DNA of 64,000 nt from positions 60,403,684-60,467,683 of the forward strand of contig CM043942.1 in NCBI GenBank assembly GCA_014529385.2, written 5' to 3'. Numbering within the stretch: the stretch's first letter is position 1; every line of letters starts with the position of its first letter. Positions 1-10,879 of this stretch are shown one piece after another. Origin of the DNA: Adiantum capillus-veneris (taxonomy: Eukaryota > Streptophyta > Polypodiopsida > Polypodiales > Pteridaceae). Position numbers and translations under genes: made by a program. The notes under the pieces were generated by a model. That model was not told where the DNA came from. It was given only the letters and a program-made list of their open reading frames with translations, and did no database searches.

Positions 1-1109
1 TATTATTTATATTTGACATATACATATTTTTTTAGACCCCTAAATAATTGATTTTTCTTAGTTGTACTATTCACTTATATGATGATCTCAACAATATCTT
101 CAATGATAGACCTACCAAATAAGGTCAAGGATATGTGGCATGCATGCATGCACCATGGGGAGCTCACTTTTGGAGGTATTCAAAAGAATTATCCAAAGAA
201 GGATCTCACAAGGACTTTGTGCAGTGGAAAAAACAGTCGATTTCGCTGAATTTTTAAAGATCACATTCTCTCCGAATTTGAAAAGGTGATACAAACAAAA
301 GTTGTAGCTCGTAAGCTAAACTTTTACCTCAAAGTTTTTCATATTTTTTTGAGCTACGAGCTGTGAGCTATGATTTTATTGGTGGACCCCACTTTGCCCA
401 TGCTATGCAGCCACACTCCCTCTTCCACTTTATCATTTTCCTCTTTCACACACACTTCTCCACTCATCATCTCTACCTCTCTCACCACTCCTCTTTGCAC
501 CCTACTCACCTTCTTCTCAACCTTGAAGAAGAAGAGAAACCATGGTGAACTCGTGTCTCCTACACACACTTCCATTCCAAAATTGACCACCTAGTCTCAT
601 TTTTTCTCATCCATATTACCCATATCTATAAAAAAAACCACAAAATTCAGCCTCTTCTCTTGAAAGACAGCATCATGGTGATTGATTACTCACGTTCACT
701 TACCTTGGCCTTCAAGGAAGGTCAAGAGTGGAGAAAAAATGTACCGTCAAAGCTAGTGGACCGTCAACAAGCGTCAAAATTGACTCTACTCAAGACACTT
801 GGAGCATCAACATTGTAAGAAATCCATGTTTTCTTACCTATTAAGAGCTTTTCTTCGTTATTTGTATCTTACATGGATACTCCCATTGTAAATATCCAAT
901 TCCATTTGTAAATCAATAAAAATACTAACTCTACTAATTTACTAACACTAACCTACTATGAAAAGTCCTATCACCTCCACTTCGCTCCTCTCTCTCTTCT
1001 TCATCTATCCACACCAACTTCTTGATAATTCCAAGAAAAAGAAATTAGATAAGTGCTGAAAATCTAACCCAACCATGGTTAGAGGAGTAACCCTAGCCTT
1101 CAAAATTGC

Positions 1110-1116
1110 TATAAAA
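1110..1116 (+). promoter_or_regulatory. TATA box in G1 5' LTR
   Basis: TATAAAA followed by GGAGGG, with a purine-rich region downstream. The same motif is kept in the 3' LTR at 8479-8485, and G3/G4 have TATAAAAGGGG in the equivalent place. Transcription from here would give a leader of about 1 kb before the first small ORF. Confidence 0.7.
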
Positions 1117-1781
1117 GGAGGGTGTAACTAGCACAAAAAGGGAGAGCCATAAGCAAGAGCACTATGCTATAGCTTGAGAAGCCAAACTCAAGCTCTCTAG
1201 AAGGAGCTCTTGAGTGGAAGCTCATTGTCTTATGCATATGCATGTGTTGTATTAGGGGTGATTAGCAAGGGAACTCTATGCCATTGTAAGAGAGAGAGTG
1301 ATCATTCAATTGAGAGTTGGAAATCATTCATTTCTCCTACTAGTGTAAGCCCAACATTTGCTGAATCAAGGAAGGTGGATTTTGACTAAGCTTGGATACT
1401 TTGTCTCTCTTCCAACGTGAAGTAATGGACAACAATGATGTGTAAGTGTGTTGGTGTTTTTTTTAAAAAGTTCTTGATAGCTTGTGTCTGGGTGTTGTCA
1501 TCAATTTAGCCATAAATCCCACATACTGTAAGAGGGCCACAGGGTGGAGAGGACTCCCCTAGCCTTAAGACAGTGATTGGGGTGGCTTTTCTTGTGATGT
1601 GTTGTGGTGTAATTTACTCAAGATATGTTGAACAAATACTAATCTCACTTTGATTGGTCATGACAGATTTGTAAGAAGGTATTAATGCAACAAGCATCCC
1701 CTCCCCCTTTCTCTCTCTTTCTTACATATATATTTGTGTTTGCTTGATCATTGCCGATACATTTCAAAGCAGCCCAAGCAC

Positions 1782-1784
<3 letters not shown>

Positions 1785-1852
<68 letters not shown>
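1785..1852. repeat. (CT)n microsatellite inside G1 5' LTR
   Basis: An uninterrupted CT tract of about 68 bases lies in the transcribed part of the LTR. The partner tract in the 3' LTR is at about 9149-9218. Confidence 0.97.
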
Positions 1853-1854
<2 letters not shown>

Positions 1855-2031
1855 ACTCGTCCTAGTTCGCATCCAAAACTAGGTGGTACCCCAAATTTGT
1901 GTGGGGTTAGGTTGCGGGTTTGTGTGTGTGTTTGTTTTTTTTGCCAATCCCAACCCAATTGAGCAACATGGGAGCCTAGAAGAGTGCTTAGAGGCCACTC
2001 TTCTTGTTGCCCGCCCCGGACCGCCTCAAAT

Positions 2032-2049
2032 TGGTGCCCCCACGGAGGA
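2032..2049 (+). other. Primer-binding site of G1
   Basis: TGGTGCCCCCACGGAGGA starts three bases after the LTR end. G2 has TGGTGCCCCCACTGAG at the same place, so the site is conserved between the two elements. I could not assign the tRNA with confidence. Confidence 0.75.
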
Positions 2050-2103
2050 CGGCTTGTGTATGTTTTGTGTAGGCTCAACCTTTAGCATAATCAAGTAGCT
2101 TGC

Positions 2104-2316
2104 ATGAATCACGAGAATTTGTATGATACCTTCATTCCCATTGCAAGGCAAAAGGTACACATAATTGTTAGTACTAAGTTGCAATTTCAACGTGTAATTC
2201 GTAGAATTTTAGGTCCTCTTAGGTTGGTAGAGATAAACGCATCAGTAAATCCTTTTATTTTGCCTCTCATTAGGCACGACCTTAGTTTGGACGTCTATAT
2301 TTTTTTTTTGTTTTAA
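2104..2316 (+). CDS. sORF-B of G1, unknown small retrotransposon protein
   Basis: A 70-codon ORF with an ATG start and TAA stop, in the internal leader 55 bases after the primer site. I do not recognise the family. It is homologous to sORF-B of G2, G3 and G4 and paralogous to sORF-A. Conserved features are a PIARQ-like stretch near residue 13, the core STKLQFQ (about 24-30), a Gly near 37, NPFILPLI (about 49-56), then D and SLDV, and a hydrophobic end at the last residue. There is no Cys, zinc knuckle, signal peptide or clear membrane span. Against G3 sORF-B, 45 of 70 residues are identical and 31 of these use a different codon. A fold made mainly of strands is my inference. sORF-A follows after 21 bases, the reverse of the order in G2-G4. 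Confidence 0.72.
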   Translation: MNHENLYDTFIPIARQKVHIIVSTKLQFQRVIRRILGPLRLVEINASVNPFILPLIRHDLSLDVYIFFLF

Positions 2317-2337
2317 GAATTAGGTCATGCATAGACC

Positions 2338-2556
2338 ATGGATAATGGCCCAAGAATAGAGGTTTTTCCCTTTCATTTCACTCCACACATTAGACTAAAC
2401 ATTGCAATTAGTAGAAAAATCCACTTTCAACAACGTATGGTGTTCATGTTTGGTGCCCAAAGAGTAGGAGAAATTCTCGCGTCACCAAACCCTGTCATTC
2501 TACCTCTTATTGATTATCATAGATCATTTGATGTGAATATTTTTATTTTGTTGTAG
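2338..2556 (+). CDS. sORF-A of G1, unknown small retrotransposon protein
   Basis: A 72-codon ORF whose ATG is in a strong context (ACCATGG) and which ends in TAG. It is homologous to sORF-A of G2-G4. The conserved core is ISRKIHFQQR (about residues 26-35), then FMFGAQRVGEI (38-48), SPNPVILPLIDY (50-61), SFDV (64-67) and a hydrophobic last five residues. Its nucleotide sequence keeps a run of about 16 bases identical to G3 over the HFQQR codons, but differs at many third positions elsewhere. Function is unknown. It lies between sORF-B and the remains of the polyprotein, where gag would be expected, so it survives although gag is lost. Confidence 0.72.
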   Translation: MDNGPRIEVFPFHFTPHIRLNIAISRKIHFQQRMVFMFGAQRVGEILASPNPVILPLIDYHRSFDVNIFILL

Positions 2557-2626
2557 AATTGATTGCAATTTAGAAAATATTATTGTGTAAATCTTTTAAA
2601 GAAATAAAAAACAAAAACGCGTCACT

Positions 2627-5600
2627 TTGAAATCAATTCAATGGAGAGCCAACGCCAAATGTCTGGATATCCTTTTTTCTTTGGAGAGCACTAGGAGAAA
2701 GATAAAAGAGAGTGTTCCTGTTGTAAAAATTGCACATGCTGAAATGAATGAGGATATTACACTTGTGCTAGATTGTTACATCAAAGGAAGATTGGTTAGG
2801 AAAGGTCTAGTGGATGGGGGTGCACAAATTTGCATCATGACAGAAGGACTCATGCAAAGAGTAGGCATGCACATCCATGAGACACCTGAAATTAAAGTCA
2901 AAATGGCAAACAATAGCAAGGCTAGGTGCGTAGGCATTTGTAAAAATGTCTTTGTGGAGGCCTTTGGCATTAAGAAGGAAGTGGATTTCTATGTCATGTC
3001 TACCAAAGGAAATGGTTACCCATTTATCCTAGGAAGACCATGGCTAATGAAAATGCGAGCTTTGCATGATTGGGAGAGTGGAAAGCTAATTTGCAGGAAT
3101 GAAAATCATAAGAAGGTTGTCTTTGACATGAAGGAGCAACGCCAAGAGGAGCCCCATGAAGAATCATCTCAAAGTGAGACGGAGGAAGGCTAGACCGATA
3201 GCACTTCAGAAGGAGAAAGTAGCGGCAGCATTACTGAAGAGGAGTCTTCCATCGAAGTCATGGGGGTAAGGTTTAATCCAAACAACCAAGAGACCTCTTG
3301 CCTAGGTTTGGAAGAGGTACGTTCCCAAGAGAACCAAAATATGCAAGATGAAGGAATGTTAGAAGGTATGTTGTCTACAACACTTACAAAGGACAAAAGA
3401 GAGGAGTTCAAATGTGTGCTAAGGAAATTTCCTGGGCTTTTTGGTAAAGACTACACCGATGTGCGTGGAGTAGATGCTGTTCAACACAAAATTGAGTTGA
3501 AGCCAGAGGCCACACCTAAGGCTCAGAAGCTACGAAGGCTAGGAGTCATCAAGGAGCAGGCTTTACTCAAGGAGGTAAGAAATCTTCTAGCAGCAGGTTT
3601 CATTTATCCATTGGAGAATTCAGAGTGGGTCTCTCCCGTTGTTGTCACTCCTAAGAAAAACGGCAAGTGGAGGGTGTGTGTGGATTACCGTCCACTCAAT
3701 GAGGCAACAAAAAGAGATCACTTTCCCCTTCCATTTCAGGATGAGATACTAAATGAGGTAGATGGTCATGAGAAGTACACTGTGTGTGATGGCTACTCAG
3801 GTTACTTTCAAATAGGTATCGCATTGGAAGATCAGTTAAAAACAACCTTCATCAGTCCTTAGGGTTGTTATGCTTTTAGAGTCATGCCATTTGGACTGAC
3901 AAATGCTCCTGCAACTTTCCAACGCTTCATGAACATGGTGTTTCAAGCATTCTTTGGAAAGTCCATTAGGGTTTTTATTGATGAGTTTTGTATTTATAGC
4001 TCAAAATCATTGCATCTACAAAGGGTAGAAGAAGGTTTAACGAAGCTCTACGACATGGGAGGTCAACTCAACCCCGACAAGTGTCACATAGGTGAGGATG
4101 AAGTGATCTTGCTTGGTCACAAGGTTTCCTATAAAGGCATTGAGGTGGATCCTTCAAAGGCAAAGGCTCTTATTGAGCTCCCATCACCCAAGAATCTCAA
4201 AGAGGTCATCTCATTCATTCAAAAGGTGAAGTATATGTCACGCTTTATTCACTTAGCTTCGGAGTTGCTTCATCCTTTGCAAAAGTTTACACAACAAGTA
4301 GAATTTGCATGGTCTTATGAGCTTGAGGAGTACTTTTGTAACATTAAAGTCATTTTGTCAGATCTACCAATACTCATCCCTCCTTGTTGGGAGTACACAT
4401 TCTTTGTTAGCTCTAGTGTTGGGGAGGAAACAATTGGTGCGGTTTTATTACAACAAGATCCCCACAGTACCAGGATGCGACCCATCTACTTTGCTAGTAG
4501 GGTCATGAATGCTTTGGAGAGAGGCTAAATGGAGGCAGAACTCATGATGCTTTCTCTCATTTGCGGTGAGAAAGTTTAGATCCTACTTGCTACCAAAACC
4601 TTTTGTAATTCTCACTGCAGAAAATTTGTTTCCTTGGGTGTCATCTCAAATGAATCTTAGCACTAGGATCTCAAAGTGGATTATGGAATTGCAAGAGTTC
4701 CAATACTCTTTCAAGGTAGAAGATAGTGTGTGTGCACAATTGGCAGGGATCCTTACTTATAGGGTACATGAGAAGGAGATTAAGGTGCCTAAAGTAAAGA
4801 CCCTACCATTGCCACCACCTAAAAGTATTCCTAATGCTTTTACCTTGTTCTTTGATGGATCTTTTCTACGAGCCACAGGAAAAGCAAGGGGAGGGCTAGT
4901 GTTGCTCAACCCAAGTGGAGAGGTGGTCATGAAAGAGAAGGTCAACCTACTAGGTTCAACTAGCAAGAATGAAGTAGAATATGACACACTACTTCATGGT
5001 TTAAAGATATGCATTGGACAAGGTATACAACATCTCATGGTAAAAGGGGATGCACTTCTCATTGTGAAGAAAATTTTAGGCATTTGGGCATGCAAGAATG
5101 AAAACCTAAGGACAAAAGTTCATGCTATTCGTAGGCTGTTTAATCAGTTTGAAGAAGTACAACTATATCATATTCCTAGGAAACAGAATGAAGATGCCGA
5201 TTTACTTGCACAACAAGTAGTTACATGTATTGAGAAAGAAGTGCAAGTCATCATGGTGGCAGCAACTGTCAAGCAACCGAGATACCAGGGATTGGAGTCA
5301 TTGACTCCCATTATTAGCTACATTTTGGAGGGTGAGTTTCCACAAGACTTCACGAAGGCTCAGAAGAGGAGACTCATGAAAAAGGCAAGCGCGTATCTCT
5401 TTCTAGAAGGATCCCTCTATCAAAGAGGGAAGGATCAAGTGTGCAGAAGAGTACCAAATATCAAGGAAATTCCAGCCATTCTAAAAGGTTTGCATGAAGA
5501 GGCATGTGGTGGTCATTTTGCCCAAGAGTTAACTGTGAAGAAGATTTTGCTTGCGGGGTATGTTTGGCCAAGTCTGCATGTGGATGTCCAACATTGGTGT

Positions 5601-6754
5601 AAAAGTTGTCACAATTGTTAGGTAAATGGGAATAGAAGATTGGTTTATGGTCCAAGGCAAATCGTGCTTGCAAATGGACCCTTTGAAAAGTGGGGCATTG
5701 ATGCTATGGGTCCTCTCCCTAGGACAAAAAATGGTAAACTCTACTTTCTAGTGGATGTAGACTATATGACTAGGTGGGTGGAAGCACAACGTGTGGCAAA
5801 GGTAAATGAGAGGACGGTGAGCAAATTTGTCTACACTTACATTTGTTGTAGATTTGGCACACCTTTGGAGATTGTTTTTGATAATGGTCCAGGGTTTAGA
5901 AAGGGCTTGCTCATAGTAGTCTGTGAAGAACTTCACATTCTACATCGTCATAGTACACCATACTACCCATAGTACACCATACTACCCACAGTCTGGTAGA
6001 ACAAGCTAATGGTGTCATTGCAGGCATCATTAGAAAGATGGTGAGAAACAAGATAAAGTTGTGGGATGACTTCTTGGATGGTGCCTTGTGGGCGTATCGA
6101 ACCACATATAGGGAAGCCACGGAGTTTACACCATTTCACTTGGTCTATGGTCAAGAGGCTTTACAACCAATTGAGCTCAAAATTCCAACAATGCGAATTC
6201 ATGGCAAAGCAGCACAAGATGATCAAGAAGCATGGATGGATCGACTTCTTACCTTAGCTGAGCTTGAGTGGAAAAGAGAAGCAGCATACGAGTGCTACAA
6301 GAGGAAAGCTACGCAGGCGAAGGAGAAGCTTGACAAGAAACTAAAGGACAAAGGCATCAATGAAGGAGATCTTGTGCTAAGGTATGACAATCGACTCAAT
6401 AATCGTTTTGATGCCAAATTTGAAACTAGCTGGCAGGGGCCATACATAGTTAAGAAGGCTTTCAATTCAAGTTACTATCAACTTATGGACTTGAATGGGA
6501 AAGAGCACTCTAGGAAGGTAAACAGGTATCGCTTGAAGCCTTATTTGAGTCGCCTTCTACCAAATGATCTACCAAAGATCTGTCAAAAGGCAGCTATCTC
6601 ATGTAGGTATTGTTCCATGAAGCATAAGTGTAACTCAAACCAAAATTCTGAGGGGCCAAACAATGAAGATCTCGTCAAGGACTCTGAAGCACTCTCTTTG
6701 GAAAGATGCTCTATGATGGTACATGAATATACCATCATCCTGGGGGAGGGCTAA
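2627..6754 (+). pseudogene. pol: G1 pol: protease, RT, RNase H, second RNase H, integrase (broken)
   Basis: Domains in order: aspartic protease with DGG in place of D-S/T-G (VDGGAQICIM, about 2810) and ILGRPW; RT with VCVDYRPLN (about 3675), MPFGLTNAPATFQ (about 3884) and a FIDE active site where FxDD is expected (about 3977); a degenerate Ty3 RNase H whose first Asp is replaced (FVSSSVG, about 4400); a second, archaeal-type RNase H with FDGS, NEVEY, GDA and DAD (about 4845-5230); integrase with HHCC (about 5490-5621) and D, D, E. The open frame begins without ATG, consistent with loss of gag. Damage: TAG 3191, TAG 3860, TAA 4526, frameshift near 4560, TAG 5619, and a 19-bp tandem duplication at 5950-5987. 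The last stop (6752-6754) directly abuts the 3' LTR. Two RNase H domains place it in the Tat group. Confidence 0.9.
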
Positions 6755-9146
6755 TGATAGCCGTTTTTTGGCTTTCCCTAATTGCCATAATAAGCTACCT
6801 CACCCTATCAAATCACTCAGACATTTTGGTTATCCCTACCATTTCATTGTACATAGGTGTGTGTGAGTTAGGGTCTTTCTCCATACTTTCTTAAAAACCC
6901 TCAATTAGCTAGTCACTAGGCTAGTTGAGCCAAAAAAAATTAAAAAAATATAAAAATATTATGGCCCATTTGTGTGTAAATATTTCATTGTATATAGGGC
7001 CTAAATAAAAGGATTTTTCATAATTATTTTGGTGTTTATTTAAATATTTATACTTAGGTGTGTGTTATATATGCTATGTACATTGACTCACCATTACCAT
7101 ATTTTTTCTTACCATTTTGCAAACTCTTTATTCCATAAAAAAATAATTTCATGCAAGCCTCTTTTATTTTTGGTGTAACTCCATCCCAACAAAAATCCAA
7201 AAAAACTAGTTCTATTTATGTGTATATTTTTTCACTATTGTGATTTTTTCCTTCCTACATCTATTCTCTATTACTCTCATAAATTAGACCACCAAAAATA
7301 TTCATCTTTTTATGGTAGACTGACAATGAGAGAGATTTATTTTGACCCCTTTATATTTTTTCCACCTATATTATTTATATTTGACATATACATATTTTTT
7401 TAGACCCCTCAATATTTGATTTTCTTAGTTGTACTATTCACTTATATCATGATCTCAACAATATCTTCAATGATAGACCTACCAAATAAGGTCAAGGGTA
7501 TGTGGCATGCATGCATGCACCATGGGGAGCTCACTCTTGGAGGTATTCAAAAGAATCATCCAAAGAAGGACCTCACAAGGACTTTGTGCAGTGGAAAAAA
7601 CAGTCGGTTTTGCTAAATTTTTAAAGATCACATGCTCCTCGAATTTGAAAAGGTGATACAAACAAAAATTGTAGCTCGTGAGCTGAACTTTTACCTCAAG
7701 TTTTTCCATATTTTTTTGAGCTACGAGCTGTGAGCTATGATTTTATTGGTGGACCCCAGTTTGCCCATGCTATACAACCACACTCCCTCTTCCACTTTAT
7801 CATTTTCCTCTTTCACACACACTTTTCCACTCATCATCCCTAACTCTCTCACCACTTCTCTCTGCACCCTACTCACCTTCTTCTCAACCTTGAAGAATAA
7901 GAGAAACCATGGTGAACTCATGTCTCCTACACACACTTCCATTCCAAAATTGACCACCTAGTCTCATTTTTCCTCATCCATATGACCCATATCTATCAAA
8001 AAAACCACAAAATTTAGCCTCTTCTTTTGAAAGACATCATCATGGTGATTAATTACTCATGTTCACTTACCTTGGCTCTCAAGGAAGGTCAAGAGTGGAG
8101 AAAAAACGTACCGTCAAAGCTCGTGGACAGTCAACAAGCGTCAAAATTGACTCTACTCAAGACACTTGGAGCATCAACATTGTACGAAATCCATGTTTTG
8201 TTACCTATTAAGAGTTTTTTCTTCCTTATTTGTATCCTACATGGATACTCCCATTGTAAATATCCAATTCCATTTGTAAATCAATAAAAATACTAACTCT
8301 ACTAATTTACTAACACTAACCTACTATGAAAAGTCCTATCACCTCCACTTCCCTCCTCTCTCTCTTCTTCATCTATCCACACCAACTTTTTGATAATTCC
8401 AAGCAAAATAAATTAGGTGAGTGCTGAAAATCTAACCCAACCATGGTTAGAGGAGTAACCCTAGCCTTCAAAATTGCTATAAAAGGAGGGTGTAGTTAGC
8501 ACAAAAAGGGGGAGCCATAAGCAAGAGCACTATGCTATAGATTGAGAAGCCAAGCTCAACCTCTCTAGAAGGAGCTCTTGAGTGGAAGCTCATTGTCTTA
8601 TGCATATGCATGTGTTGTATTAGGGGTGATTAGCAAGGGAACTCTATGCCATTGTAAGAGAGAGAGTGATCATTCAATTGAGAGTTGGAAATCATTCATT
8701 TCTCCTACTAGTGTAAGCCCAACATTTGCTGAATCAAGGAGGGTGGATTTGGACTAAGCTTGGATACTTTGTCTCTCTTCCAATGTGAAGTAAGGGACAA
8801 CAATGATGTGTAAGTGTGTTGGTGTTTTTTTTAGAAAGTTCTTGATAGCTTGTCTCTGGGTGTTGTCATCAATTTAGCCATAAATCCCACATACTGTAAG
8901 AGGGCCACAGGGTGGAGAGGACTCCCTTGGCCTTAAGATAGTGATTGGGGTGGCTTTTCTTGTGATGTGTTGTGATGTAATTTACTCAAGCTATGTTGAA
9001 CAAATACTTATCTCACTTTGATTGGTCATGATAGATTTGTAAGAAGGTATTAATGCAACAAGCATCCCCTTCCCCTTTCTCTCTCTTTCTTACATATATA
9101 ATTGTGCTTGCTTGATCATTGTCGATACATTTCAAAGCAGCCCGAG

Positions 9147-9222
<76 letters not shown>

Positions 9223-9396
9223 ACACGTCCTAGTTCGCATTCAAAACTAGGCGGTGCCCCAAATTTGTGTAGGGTTGGGTTGCGAGTTTGTGTGTGTGTT
9301 TGTTTTTTTTTCCAACCCCAACCCAATTGAGCAGCACGGGAGCCTAGAAGAGTGCTTAGAGGCCACTCTTCTTGTTGCCCGCCCCGGACCGCCTCA
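6755..9396 (+). repeat. 3' LTR of G1
   Basis: A 2642-bp LTR beginning TGATAG and ending GCCTCA, preceded by the polypurine tract TGGGGGAGGGC (6741-6751) and the pol stop. G2 has GGGGGAGGGCTAA at its own tract, supporting a close relationship. TATA is at 8479-8485 and the CT tract at about 9149-9218. The first 614 bases have no partner in the window because the 5' LTR is cut. They are AT-rich and I see no gene in them. Confidence 0.93.
9149..9218. repeat. (CT)n microsatellite inside G1 3' LTR
   Basis: A CT tract of about 70 bases, the counterpart of the one in the 5' LTR. Confidence 0.97.
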
Positions 9397-9980
9397 CTAT
9401 CTTTCATGCACTGTGTAGGTCAACATGATTTAGTGTGTTGTAGAAAATTATTCAATTTGGAGATGGGTAAGCAAATTTTTCATGTGTACTCACAAGAATT
9501 CAAGGACCTTCCCATTAAAAAGGGGAAATTCTTTATATTTTACATACTGAGGTAATCGTCAGACTACCAAAGTGTGGTATTGAAAAACCCTGTGATTTCT
9601 TTGGAGGACATCAACAAGGATGGAAATAATTACAATAACACTCTAGTGATGACTCAAGGCATGACTCAAGGCAACCAAAAAGTGTGGGAATCCCCACAAG
9701 AAAAAGAGAACCTCCATACTAGCTTTCCATTAGTCCAACCAGCCTTTGTGGAAGAGGAAGAAGAAAGAGGATTATGAGAAGCATCAAAATTCTTGTTATG
9801 AGGAAAACAAGAAGAATCATTGCTTTGATTGTCACTAGACCAACTAGTTCTATGGAGACAAAGATTGTGCGTGCCAAACATAGAAGCCCAAAATCTTCAT
9901 GCCCAAGTCATTAATCATTAATATCAAGGCTTCATGTACTTTTTTCCTATTTTTCCTTAGAGTTTTTTTCATTTATTTCT
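9397..9980. other. Unassigned stretch between G1 and C1
   Basis: About 580 bases between the end of the G1 LTR and the probable start of the C1 LTR. It contains ORFs of about 67 codons (9352-9555 and 9574-9777) without a recognisable domain. I see no promoter or repeat here. It may be older TE debris into which G1 inserted. Confidence 0.4.
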
Positions 9981-10183
9981 TGCTGGGTAAAGGCCCTGTG
10001 CTTGGCCACCCAGACACTCCCTACACTCATTAACTTACTAATCGTGTACTCCTTCCATATACATAAAAAGAAAAAAGGATACACATACAATGGCTTGATG
10101 GTGTGTTCCCCCCAAACTTGCCTCCTTTGATCCTCTCTTTCCCCCTTCCTGCACACACTTGAGAACGGGGATCCATCCCCTCA
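9981..10183 (+). repeat. Probable 5' LTR of copia element C1
   Basis: It starts TGCTGGGTAAAGG and ends CCCCTCA just before a tRNA-iMet-like primer site. Its first 35 bases resemble the C2 LTR start (AAAG, GCCC, TGTG and GGCCACCCAG in the same order). Length is about 203 bp against 192 bp in C2. No 3' partner was found, so the left boundary is inferred. Confidence 0.5.
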
Positions 10184-10184
10184 A

Positions 10185-10200
10185 TTGGTATTAGGGTCAG
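10185..10200 (+). other. Degenerate tRNA-iMet primer-binding site of C1
   Basis: TTGGTATTAGGGTCAG resembles the plant copia primer site TGGTATCAGAGC with a few changes. It fixes the end of the LTR and the orientation of C1. Confidence 0.55.
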
Positions 10201-10498
10201 CTTCCCATTCCCCACCCCACATGTGTAGGTACTCCAAGTTGGATGTTGGCTTGGAGGTGAGTATCTACAAAAATGGAGTAGCTTAGCATCAAGCAAACAG
10301 AGCAAAGCTTGAGCAGCCAAATCGGGCAAATGTAGGGAATTGAGCTTGCAAGAAAAGAACCAAGAAATCTTGGGAGAACTAAAACCAAAGGTAAATGAGC
10401 AGCAAGCAGAGATCCAAAGTAGAGGGAGAACTGGAATCTAGAGAAGAATCAAATCTCTGCAAGGAATGGGGCCTTAGTATCTCTGCAAAAATTGAGTA

Positions 10499-10541
10499 AT
10501 TCTTGAATGTTGAGATATCTTTGGTGATATAGGTTGCTAGA
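10499..10541 (+). other. Conserved leader block shared by C1 and C2
   Basis: A segment around GAATGTTGAGAT and GGTGATATAGG closely matches 28361-28405 in the C2 leader, while flanking leader sequence is far less alike. It lies between the primer site and gag. An RNA packaging or translation role is possible but not shown. Confidence 0.5.
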
Positions 10542-10879
10542 GTTTCCTATTATAATACCCTCACCATAGGTTATGTATCTGATCGGATATTTTTCTTGAT
10601 GCCACATATAGTAGTCGTTTGTCTGTGACAATTGATAGTTTATGCATAGACTTACTCTCTTAAGTTGGTTTGATGGGTCACTCCCCAAACACTTTTGGTC
10701 TTATCTCGATAATGCTCAAATCTTACAAAAATGGTCTCTTTTACTGAGAAAGACATTTATAATATCCAAGATCTACTGACCCAAAAAGGTCAATTAGAGT
10801 CGATCTTTGAGTGTGCAAAGGGATATGGCTATATATAAGCGTAGTGAAAGGTGCTTGACGCAAAATCCATGTCCATTAT

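Larger units (their letters stand above)
1..2028 (+). repeat. 5' LTR of G1 (left end missing)
   Basis: This is nearly identical to 7369-9396, with equal length and scattered substitutions. The LTR ends in CA at 2028, just before a primer-binding site. It holds a TATA box (1110-1116) and a CT microsatellite (1785-1852). A block at about 247-410 resembles part of the G3/G4 LTRs, with matching landmarks in the same order (GTAGCT, GAGCT-rich stretch, TGGACCCC, TGCCCA, ATGCAG). Small ORFs inside it are not supported as genes; those over the CT tract only encode Leu/Ser or Glu/Arg runs. Confidence 0.92.
1..9396 (+). mobile_element. Ty3/gypsy element G1, dual-RNase-H (Tat-type), gag-less
   Basis: Two long direct repeats flank a protease-RT-RNaseH-RNaseH-integrase region. 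The left LTR is cut by the window edge: base 1 matches 7369, and both copies then run 2028 bases to a shared end (2028 and 9396). Order: 5' LTR, primer site, sORF-B, sORF-A, protease, RT, two RNase H domains, integrase, polypurine tract (6741-6751), 3' LTR. No gag is present between sORF-A and protease, although the related G2 has one. The target duplication cannot be read because the left flank is outside the window. All reading frames of pol are interrupted. Confidence 0.93.

Noticed and set aside
2032-2049. G1/G2 primer site as chloroplast tRNA-Glu type
   Set aside because: TGGTGCCCCCA is close to that tRNA end but the following bases disagree; assignment left open.
1645-2078. ORFs of 72-98 codons over the CT tracts (also near 9013-9407, 23472-23778 and 35097-35288)
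   Set aside because: They encode only Leu/Ser or Arg/Glu runs from a dinucleotide repeat and continue into LTR sequence without any domain.
3191-3193. Possible stop-codon readthrough between protease and RT in G1 (TAG) and G2 (TGA 17175)
   Set aside because: Both lie in the linker but at non-homologous positions (about 20 residues apart) and lack known readthrough contexts; independent nonsense mutations are simpler.
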